DNA from: Oscillospiraceae bacterium
GTDB taxonomy: Bacteria; Bacillota_A; Clostridia; Oscillospirales; Oscillospiraceae
Reading direction: 5' to 3'
DNA: 6,301 nt
NCBI GenBank assembly: GCA_017936985.1
Contig: JAGBEM010000122.1
Span: 1 to 6,301, forward strand
Position 1 is the first letter of the stretch. Every line of letters starts with the position of its first letter. This document shows positions 1 to 5,774 of the stretch, one piece after another. The position numbers and the translations under genes are program-made. The notes beneath the pieces were generated by a model, which was given only the letters and a program-made list of their open reading frames with translations, was not told the origin of the DNA and ran no database searches.

Positions 1-2
1 CC

Positions 3-692
3 GCCACATACCTGCGCGGCATTACCTACATTCAAGTACCTACTACCCTGCTGGCTGCGGTGGATTCCTCCGTTGGTGGCAAGACAGCTATCGATCTGCC
101 TGCCGGAAAAAATCTGTGCGGTGCTTTTTATCAGCCAAGCTTGGTTTTGTGCGATACCGACACCCTCAGCACCCTGCCGGAAGACATTTTCCGGGATGGC
201 TGTGCGGAGGTTATCAAATACGGCGTTCTTTATGATCCGGCGCTGTTTACGCATCTGGAGCAGCAAGGTCTTTCGTTTGACCGAGAATCGGTCATCGCCC
301 GGTGTGTAGAACTGAAGCGCGATGTGGTCATGAAAGACGAATTTGACACTGGCGAGCGAATGAAGCTGAACTTGGGTCACACCATTGGACATGGTGTGGA
401 AGCCAGAAGCAACTTTGCTGTATCCCACGGCAAGGCAGTCGCCATCGGCATGGCTATTGTCACCCGTGCCGGCAACTGCCCGGATGCCGGCAGGATCATC
501 CGTTGTTTGGAGGTCTTCGGTTTGCCCATCAAAACGGAGTGCACCGCCGAAGAACTGTACAACTCTGCCCTTTCTGACAAAAAACGCAGCGGCGGTAACG
601 TAAATCTGATCATTCCCCGTGCGATCGGTCGATGTGACATCGTTTCCACTCCTGTGGAAGAAATCCAATCCTTTATCGAGGCAGGTCTTTGA
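3..692 (+). CDS. aroB: 3-dehydroquinate synthase, 3' part (5' end off window)
   Basis: This enzyme converts 3-deoxy-D-arabino-heptulosonate 7-phosphate to 3-dehydroquinate in the cytoplasm, using NAD and a divalent metal; it is the second step of the shikimate pathway. The frame is open from the left edge, and the first visible residues already belong to the family core (RGI, QVPTTLLAAVDSSVGGK), so the 229 visible residues lack roughly the first 120 of a usual 350 or so. The GTG at 60 is an internal valine of VDSSVGGK, not a start. The expected metal ligands are present: Glu in CAEVIKYG (codon 207), His in LNLGHTIGH (codon 378; the second His is at 390) and His in SHGKAV (codon 426). The family usually has HGEA where this protein has HGKA. 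The C-terminal DKKRSGGNVNLIIP segment is also typical. The TGA at 690-692 is one base before the aroA ATG. Identity is firm; only the N-terminus is unknown. Confidence 0.97.
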   Translation, partial: ATYLRGITYIQVPTTLLAAVDSSVGGKTAIDLPAGKNLCGAFYQPSLVLCDTDTLSTLPEDIFRDGCAEVIKYGVLYDPALFTHLEQQGLSFDRESVIARCVELKRDVVMKDEFDTGERMKLNLGHTIGHGVEARSNFAVSHGKAVAIGMAIVTRAGNCPDAGRIIRCLEVFGLPIKTECTAEELYNSALSDKKRSGGNVNLIIPRAIGRCDIVSTPVEEIQSFIEAGL

Positions 693-693
693 T

Positions 694-1869
694 ATGGATC
701 TTACCATCCAGCCCGGAAAGCTCCGGGGTGAAATACAGATCATCCCCTCCAAGTCCCAAGCCCACCGGCTTCTGATCTGTGCGGCTTTTGCAGACAAGCC
801 CACACAGCTGATCTGCCCAGAGACTAACCAGGACATTGAGGCAACTGCAGATTGCCTGCGGGCTTTGGGCGCAGACATTCGCCGGACAGAAATGGGATAT
901 TCTGTAACTCCCAACCGAAGGACCCCATCCACCGCGGTGCTGAACTGCCGGGAAAGCGGCTCTACCCTACGCTTTATGCTGCCGGTTGCCGGCGCGCTGG
1001 GCGTGGATGCCACATTCCAAATGGCCGGGCGGCTGCCCCAGCGCCCCCTTTCTCCTCTTTGGGAAGAAATGGAGCGGATGGGCTGCAGGCTCACACGCCC
1101 TACGGTGGACACCATCCGCTGCCAAGGGCAGTTGTTCGCCGGAACTTACCGCATAGATGGCGGTGTTTCCAGCCAGTTTATTACCGGACTATTGCTGGCA
1201 CTTTCTCTTTTTAACCAGGAAAGTCAGGTGCAGATCACAGGAAAGATCGAATCCAGACCGTATATTGACATGACCAGGCAAGCCATCGCGCTGTTCGGTG
1301 CCGACCCTGACCGTCCGGGCAGGCTGCCTTTCCGCTCCCCCGGTAGGTTAACGGTAGAGGGCGACTGGTCCAACGGCGCATTCTGGCTGGCTGCACAAGC
1401 GCTGGAAAATCCCGTAACCGTTTCCGGTCTGGATCCGGCTTCTGCCCAGGGTGACCGGGCGGCAGCAAACATTTTACCCCTGTTGGAAAAGGGCACCCCC
1501 ACCGTTTCCGCCGCGGACATTCCGGATCTGGTGCCGATCCTGTCCATCGTGGCAGGCGCAAAGCACGGCGCGGTATTTACAAACATACAGCGGCTGCGCT
1601 TAAAAGAATCAGACCGGGTGGCATCTACCATTGCCATGCTGGAAAGCCTTGGCGGCAAAGCAGAAGCTAGCGAGGACACGCTTACAGTCCACGCTACCGG
1701 TTACCGGGGTGGCACTGTAGATACCTGCAACGACCATCGGATCGCCATGGCAGCCGCCATTGCAGCCACAGTTTGCACCGAAGCTGTTACCGTTCTCGGT
1801 GCCCAGTGCGTACAAAAGTCTTATCCCCGTTTTTGGGAAGAATACCGCCGGTTAGGAGGTAAAGTATGA
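694..1869 (+). CDS. aroA: 3-phosphoshikimate 1-carboxyvinyltransferase (EPSP synthase)
   Basis: This enzyme joins phosphoenolpyruvate to shikimate 3-phosphate to give EPSP, the sixth pathway step and the glyphosate target. I chose the ATG at 694, one base after the aroB stop, because the protein then begins directly with the family start (MDLTIQPGKLRGEIQIIPSK). An upstream in-frame ATG at 619 would add 25 unrelated residues translated from within aroB. Only weak GAGG/CAGG purine runs lie upstream at 678-685. Of 391 residues, the substrate-binding K20, S21 and R25 (SKSQAHR), the PEP loop ESGSTLRF (86-94 area), GDWSNGAFWLAA, the candidate catalytic D278 (DIPDLVP), E305 (LRLKESDR), NDHRIAMA (346-353) and K375 (QKSYPRF) are all present. 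It is about 35 residues shorter than the E. coli enzyme. Phe94 stands where E. coli has Pro101. The gene overlaps aroC by 4 bases. Confidence 0.97.
   Translation: MDLTIQPGKLRGEIQIIPSKSQAHRLLICAAFADKPTQLICPETNQDIEATADCLRALGADIRRTEMGYSVTPNRRTPSTAVLNCRESGSTLRFMLPVAGALGVDATFQMAGRLPQRPLSPLWEEMERMGCRLTRPTVDTIRCQGQLFAGTYRIDGGVSSQFITGLLLALSLFNQESQVQITGKIESRPYIDMTRQAIALFGADPDRPGRLPFRSPGRLTVEGDWSNGAFWLAAQALENPVTVSGLDPASAQGDRAAANILPLLEKGTPTVSAADIPDLVPILSIVAGAKHGAVFTNIQRLRLKESDRVASTIAMLESLGGKAEASEDTLTVHATGYRGGTVDTCNDHRIAMAAAIAATVCTEAVTVLGAQCVQKSYPRFWEEYRRLGGKV
1854..1860 (+). promoter_or_regulatory. Strong ribosome binding site for aroC, inside aroA
   Basis: AGGAGGT lies 5 bases before the aroC ATG at 1866 and is nearly a full Shine-Dalgarno match. 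It sits inside the last codons of aroA, where it also encodes part of the AroA C-terminus (RLGGKV). Together with the ATGA overlap this fixes the aroC start and suggests coupled translation. Confidence 0.85.
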
Positions 1870-2939
1870 GTTCTACATTTGGAGATCATTTGAAATTGAC
1901 TATTTTCGGCCAATCCCACGGTGCTGCCATCGGCATGACCCTGGACGGCATTCCTGCCGGGTTACCGGTAGATGCCGATGCACTGCAGTCCTTCTTAAAC
2001 CGCCGGGCACCCGGACAGAACGATTGGTCCACTCCCCGAAAAGAGGAAGATAAGCCAGAATTTCTTTCCGGCATTGTAAACGGATACACTTGCGGCGCTC
2101 CTGTTGCTGCTGTGATCTACAACAAAAACACCCGCAGCGGTGACTATGATAACCTGAAGAACTGCCCCCGACCCGGTCACGCAGACTACACCGCCCAGAT
2201 CAAATACGGTGGTTTCCAAGATGCTGCCGGCGGCGGACATTTCTCCGGGCGGCTGACAGCGCCGTTGTGCATTGCCGGCGGGCTGTGCAAGCAGTGGCTG
2301 GAAGCCATAGGCATCCGCATTGGTGCACACATTCAAAGCATCCACAATGTCCGTGATGACAGCTTTGACCCGATGACTCCAGAACTGGACAAAGTGGGGC
2401 AAATCTTCCCCACCTTGACATCTCAAGCTACTGAGCAGATGCGCGAAGCCATCGCCCAAGCAAGAGCCGCAGGTGACAGCGTCGGCGGCAGCATAGAATG
2501 TGCTATTATCGGTCTGCCAGCAGGCATTGGCGAGCCTATGTTCGGCGGTGTGGAAAGCCGGATCGCCCAGATCATTTACGGCATTCCGGCTGTCAAGGGT
2601 CTGGATTTTGGTAATATTCAGCCTGTTGGCAGCGAAAACAATGACCCGTTTACCATGGAAAACGGATGTGTTCGCACTGTCACCAACCACTGCGGCGGTA
2701 TTCTGGGCGGCATCACCAACGGCATGCCGGTGATCTTCCGTGTGGCCATCAAGCCCACACCGTCCATTGCCAAGCCCCAGCAGACAGTGGATCTGAAAAC
2801 CGGAGAAGTCACCACTCTGGAAATCAAGGGGCGGCACGATCCTTGCATCGTTCCAAGAGCAGTGCCGGTAGTAGAAGCCGCGGCAGCCATTGCAATTTAT
2901 GATCTCATTTTAAGCAACACACAGGTAATGGGGAGGTAA
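1866..2939 (+). CDS. aroC: Chorismate synthase
   Basis: This FMN-dependent enzyme (reduced flavin needed, no net redox change) eliminates phosphate from EPSP to form chorismate, the branch point to Phe, Tyr, Trp and folate. The 357 residues match the usual bacterial length of about 350-360. Landmarks in order are the N-terminal IFGQSHGAAIG with conserved His18, RRAPGQ near 46, RPGHADYT with His105, the glycine-rich signature at 122-134, GDSVGGSIECAIIGLP, GGILGGITNGMPV and the C-terminal signature RHDPCIVPRAVPVVEA with Asp325. The glycine-rich signature reads GGGHFSGRLTAP, not the textbook GGGRASARETA: the Ser and second Arg (R129) are kept, while the first Arg becomes His and the Glu becomes Leu. 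The start is set by the 4-base ATGA overlap with aroA and a strong ribosome binding site. It ends with TAA 5 bases before pheA. Confidence 0.97.
   Translation: MSSTFGDHLKLTIFGQSHGAAIGMTLDGIPAGLPVDADALQSFLNRRAPGQNDWSTPRKEEDKPEFLSGIVNGYTCGAPVAAVIYNKNTRSGDYDNLKNCPRPGHADYTAQIKYGGFQDAAGGGHFSGRLTAPLCIAGGLCKQWLEAIGIRIGAHIQSIHNVRDDSFDPMTPELDKVGQIFPTLTSQATEQMREAIAQARAAGDSVGGSIECAIIGLPAGIGEPMFGGVESRIAQIIYGIPAVKGLDFGNIQPVGSENNDPFTMENGCVRTVTNHCGGILGGITNGMPVIFRVAIKPTPSIAKPQQTVDLKTGEVTTLEIKGRHDPCIVPRAVPVVEAAAAIAIYDLILSNTQVMGR
2931..2936 (+). promoter_or_regulatory. Ribosome binding site for pheA
   Basis: GGGAGG overlaps the last aroC codons and sits 8 bases before the pheA ATG at 2945. It supports that start, and the protein then begins directly with the chorismate mutase helix (MDIQELRGQID). 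Confidence 0.8.
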
Positions 2940-2944
2940 CCAAC

Positions 2945-4087
2945 ATGGATATTCAAGAACTTCGCGGCCAGATCGACGAGATCGATGACCGTCTTGTGCA
3001 GCTTTTCTCTCAACGGATGGATATTGCTGCTCAGATCGCCGCTTACAAAAAAGAAAATAATATGCCCATCTTCGTACCTTCCCGGGAACGGGAAAAGCTG
3101 CTGGATGTGGCGCAGAAAGCAGGCCCTGAGATGGCAAACTACACCCGGGTGCTGTACTCCATGCTCTTTGAGCTGAGCCGCAGCTATCAGAGCAAGCTGG
3201 GCGATACCCTATCTCCCCTTTACCAGCGGATCACTGAGGCCATTGAGAATACGCCCAAGCTGTTTCCGCAGCAGGCTATGGTAGCCTGCCAGGGTGTTGA
3301 GGGCGCCTACTCCCAGATCGCCTGTGAAAAGATCTTCAAGAATCCGTTTATCATGTATTTCAAGAATTTTGACGGCGTGTTTACTGCCATCGAGCAGGGT
3401 CTGTGCCAATACGGCATCCTGCCCATCGAAAATTCCACAGCCGGCTCTGTAAAGAAAGTCTATGATCTGATGATCAAGCACAACTTTTCCATTGTCCGTA
3501 CCTTCCGGCTGAAGATCGACCACAATCTGCTGGCCAATCCCGGGGCAACACTGGACACCATCCGGGAAGTCTACTCCCACGAGCAGGCGATCAATCAGTG
3601 CAGCGAATTCCTATCCGGTCTGAAAAATGTAAAGATCATTCCGGTGGAGAATACCGCCGTTGCTTCGGAAATGGTCTCCAAGTCCGGTCGCACCGATGTG
3701 GCAGCCCTTTCCAGCCGTGGCTGTGCGGAGCTGTACGGACTGAAAAACCTTGCCGCCTCTGTGCAGGACAAGGACAACAACTACACCCGTTTTATCTGTA
3801 TCAGCAAGAATCTGGAAGTCTATCCGGGATCTGACAAAACCAGCATCATGATGATCCTCAACCACCGTCCCGGCGCACTGTATAAAGTGCTGGCACGGCT
3901 TTATGTACTGGGCATCAATGTGACTAAGCTGGAATCCAGACCCCTTCCCGACCGGGATTTTGAGTTCATGTTCTACTTTGATCTGGACACTTCCATTTAT
4001 TCCGAGGAATTTGTGCAGCTGATGTGCGAGCTGGAAGATCTGTGCGAAGAATTTAAATACCTAGGCAGCTACAGCGAGGTCATATGA
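2945..4087 (+). CDS. pheA: Bifunctional chorismate mutase-prephenate dehydratase (P-protein)
   Basis: This protein rearranges chorismate to prephenate and then dehydrates and decarboxylates it to phenylpyruvate, committing flux to phenylalanine. Three domains are visible in 380 residues. Residues 1-85 form an AroQ-fold chorismate mutase: R7, R24, K35, R47 and E48 match E. coli P-protein R11, R28, K39, R51 and E52 in exact spacing, and S78/Q82 are candidates for S84/Q88. Residues about 110-290 are prephenate dehydratase, with CQGVEGAYSQ (115-124), PIENSTAGSV (160-169), YSHEQAINQC and the catalytic TRF motif at 281-283. Residues about 297-375 are an ACT domain with GAL (310-312) and ESRP (330-333), the motifs tied to phenylalanine feedback in this family. 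Feedback inhibition by Phe is therefore expected but is an inference. The TGA at 4085-4087 overlaps the next gene's start. Confidence 0.97.
   Translation: MDIQELRGQIDEIDDRLVQLFSQRMDIAAQIAAYKKENNMPIFVPSREREKLLDVAQKAGPEMANYTRVLYSMLFELSRSYQSKLGDTLSPLYQRITEAIENTPKLFPQQAMVACQGVEGAYSQIACEKIFKNPFIMYFKNFDGVFTAIEQGLCQYGILPIENSTAGSVKKVYDLMIKHNFSIVRTFRLKIDHNLLANPGATLDTIREVYSHEQAINQCSEFLSGLKNVKIIPVENTAVASEMVSKSGRTDVAALSSRGCAELYGLKNLAASVQDKDNNYTRFICISKNLEVYPGSDKTSIMMILNHRPGALYKVLARLYVLGINVTKLESRPLPDRDFEFMFYFDLDTSIYSEEFVQLMCELEDLCEEFKYLGSYSEVI
4076..4080 (+). promoter_or_regulatory. Ribosome binding site for the aroE-aroK fusion, with two possible ATG starts
   Basis: GAGGT lies inside the end of pheA. It is 3 bases before the ATG at 4084 and 6 bases before a second, adjacent in-frame ATG at 4087. 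Spacing favours 4087, which would remove one Met from the protein and change the junction from ATGA to TGATG. The sequence alone cannot decide between them. Confidence 0.6.
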
Positions 4088-5310
4088 TGAAATGCGGACT
4101 TTTAGGCCGCAAGCTGGGCCACAGCTACTCTCCGCAGATCCATGGGCAGCTTGCTGCATACAGCTATGGACTGTTTGAAAAAGAGCCGGAGGAACTGGAG
4201 GTATTTCTGAAAAACGGAGATTTTTCCGGGCTGAATGTAACGGTGCCCTACAAAAAAGCGGTCATTCCCTATCTGGATGAATTGTCTGACCGGGCAAAGC
4301 AATTAGGCGCGGTAAACACCATTGTTCGCCGGAACGGAAAGCTCATCGGTCACAATACCGACTATTTTGGATTCCAGCAGATGCTGCTGCAAAGCGGCCT
4401 GCAGATCAATGGCAAAAAAGTATTGGTTCTCGGCAGCGGCGGCGCGTCCAACACTGCCGTAGCGGTGCTTCGTTCCTATGGTGCAAAGGTCGTCATTATT
4501 TCCCGCGGCGGAGAGAATAACTACCAAAATCTGCACCTGCACACTGATGCCAGTGTCATCGTCAACACCACCCCGGTAGGTATGTATCCGGACACAGATC
4601 TCACCCCCATCCACATATTCCAGTTTCCTCAGCTGGAAGGTGTATTGGATGTGATCTACAATCCTGCCCGGACTATGCTGCTGCAACAGGCTGAGGAGCG
4701 CGGTCTTGTGACGATGAACGGACTTCTCATGCTGGTAGCCCAGGCGAAAGAAGCCAGCGAATGGTTTTCCGGAACTGTCATTGCAAACCATAAGATCTCG
4801 GAAATCCATGCATCCCTTCGCCGGCAGATGGAAAATATCGTGCTGATCGGTATGCCAGGCAGCGGAAAGAGTTCGGTTGGCCAGCTTCTGGCAGAAAAGA
4901 CCGGCAAGCAGTTTGCAGATGCAGATGCGCTGATCGCAGAACTGGCCGGCAAGCCCATCCCACAGATCTTTTCGGAAGACGGCGAAGAAGTTTTCCGGCA
5001 ATGGGAAACGAAGGCGCTCTCCACCTTGGGCAAGCAATCCGGTGTGGTCATCGCCACCGGCGGTGGCTGCGTCACACGCAACGAAAACTATCCCATGCTC
5101 CATCAAAACGGCAGGATCTTCTGCCTTAACCGGGATGTGGAAAAGCTCCCTACTGAGGGACGACCTTTGTCTCAGGCGGGAAAGCTGTCGGAAATGCATC
5201 GCATCCGCAAGCCCCTCTACGACCGTTTTGCCGATCATCACATTGACAGCAACGGCACTGTGGAGGCTGCGGCAGAACAGATCCGCAAAATCTGGGAGGA
5301 CACACTATGA
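4084..5310 (+). CDS. aroE/aroK: Fused shikimate dehydrogenase-shikimate kinase
   Basis: One uninterrupted 408-residue frame carries two successive pathway enzymes: NADPH reduction of 3-dehydroshikimate to shikimate, then ATP phosphorylation to shikimate 3-phosphate. Residues 1 to about 245 are AroE: LGHSYSPQIH binds substrate, NVTVPYK holds the catalytic Lys57, GAVNT precedes NTD with Asp93, GSGGAS (117-122) is the nucleotide loop, then NTTPVGM (161-167), DVIYNP and NGLLMLVAQA with Gln220. Residues about 249-408 are AroK: Walker A GMPGSGKSS (256-264, Lys262), DADA with D279 and D281, GEEVFRQWE with R305, TGGG ending at 328, lid GRPL with R360, and R375 in RKPLYDRFAD. Spacing from K262 to G328 matches M. 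tuberculosis AroK exactly; R360 and R375 lie 4 residues closer than their counterparts. There is almost no linker. An internal ATG at 4828 has no good ribosome binding site. It overlaps pheA and aroQ by 4 bases each if 4084 is the start. Confidence 0.95.
   Translation: MMKCGLLGRKLGHSYSPQIHGQLAAYSYGLFEKEPEELEVFLKNGDFSGLNVTVPYKKAVIPYLDELSDRAKQLGAVNTIVRRNGKLIGHNTDYFGFQQMLLQSGLQINGKKVLVLGSGGASNTAVAVLRSYGAKVVIISRGGENNYQNLHLHTDASVIVNTTPVGMYPDTDLTPIHIFQFPQLEGVLDVIYNPARTMLLQQAEERGLVTMNGLLMLVAQAKEASEWFSGTVIANHKISEIHASLRRQMENIVLIGMPGSGKSSVGQLLAEKTGKQFADADALIAELAGKPIPQIFSEDGEEVFRQWETKALSTLGKQSGVVIATGGGCVTRNENYPMLHQNGRIFCLNRDVEKLPTEGRPLSQAGKLSEMHRIRKPLYDRFADHHIDSNGTVEAAAEQIRKIWEDTL
5294..5300 (+). promoter_or_regulatory. 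Ribosome binding site for aroQ
   Basis: GGGAGGA lies 6 bases before the aroQ ATG at 5307, within the last codons of the kinase domain. It is a strong match and supports the start at the ATGA overlap. Confidence 0.8.
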
Positions 5311-5738
5311 AAATTCTCGTTATCAACGGCCCCAATATCAATATGCTGGGTATTCGTGAACCGGGCATCTACGGACGGAAGACCTTTGCCGATCTGCTGG
5401 CTTTGATCGACAGTACCGCAAAAGCAGAAGGACTGGAAATTGAACAGTTCCAGTCCAACCACGAAGGTGCCATCGTGGATAAGATCCAGGAAAGCTATGG
5501 CAAAGTTGATGGCATTGTAATCAATCCTGCGGCCTACACCCACACCTCTGTTGCCATTCTGGATGCGCTGAAATCTGTGTCCATTCCGGCGGTAGAAGTC
5601 CATATCTCCAATGTGGATGCCCGGGAAGCCTTTCGACAAATTTCCTATCCCGGAATGTACTGCGAGAAAACCATCAAAGGGCAGGGCTTGGATGGCTACC
5701 GCCAGGCAATCCTCTACTTGAAAGAGAAATATGGCTAA
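5307..5738 (+). CDS. aroQ: 3-dehydroquinate dehydratase, type II
   Basis: This enzyme dehydrates 3-dehydroquinate to 3-dehydroshikimate, the third pathway step, by the anti-elimination mechanism of the small type II family (usually dodecamers; family knowledge). The 143 residues match the usual 140-150. Visible motifs are the N-terminal INGPNINMLGIREPGIYG with Arg17 and the catalytic Tyr22, FQSNHEGAIVDKI, INPAAYTHTS (72-81) with Asn73, EVHISN (97-102) with the catalytic His99, and REAFR. The C-terminal part (YPGMYCEKTIKGQGLDGY) departs from the common SVIAP..G.I.G.G form, but the GQG..GY end is kept. The start is the ATGA overlap with the fusion gene, with a strong ribosome binding site. It is the last gene of the operon; its TAA is followed at once by the terminator. 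It feeds the AroE domain encoded just upstream. Confidence 0.96.
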   Translation: MKILVINGPNINMLGIREPGIYGRKTFADLLALIDSTAKAEGLEIEQFQSNHEGAIVDKIQESYGKVDGIVINPAAYTHTSVAILDALKSVSIPAVEVHISNVDAREAFRQISYPGMYCEKTIKGQGLDGYRQAILYLKEKYG

Positions 5739-5774
5739 AAAGATCGGCTGTCTTTCAACAGCCGATTCTTTTTT
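5737..5774. terminator. Bidirectional intrinsic terminator between convergent genes
   Basis: A perfect 9-bp stem, ATCGGCTGT at 5743-5751 paired with ACAGCCGAT at 5758-5766, encloses a 6-base loop. It is followed by six T (5769-5774) on the + strand and preceded by five A (5737-5741), which read as a U run on the - strand. It should therefore stop transcripts from both sides: the aro operon ending at 5738 and the permease gene ending at 5773. Both stop codons overlap its flanking runs. Confidence 0.9.

Noticed and set aside
60..62. GTG at 60 as the aroB start
   Set aside because: The codons before it (RGI, QVPTTLLAA) are conserved dehydroquinate synthase sequence, so the gene continues beyond the left edge.
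619..693. Upstream in-frame ATG that would extend aroA by 25 residues
   Set aside because: The extra residues come from another frame of aroB and match nothing in EPSP synthases. The ATG at 694 gives the standard N-terminus.
1995..2837. Open frame of 280 codons on the - strand opposite aroC
   Set aside because: It is antisense to a well-conserved chorismate synthase, shows no family motif and has no plausible operon context.
4828..4830. Internal ATG as an independent start for shikimate kinase
   Set aside because: It sits exactly at the domain boundary, but the preceding bases (CTTCGCCGGCAG) hold no good ribosome binding site and the frame is continuous with AroE. Minor internal initiation cannot be excluded.
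4303..5241. Open frame of 312 codons on the - strand opposite the aroE-aroK fusion
   Set aside because: It lies wholly antisense to a gene with clear catalytic motifs in both domains. Its translation is rich in His, Gln and Arg with no recognisable domain, as expected of a shadow frame.
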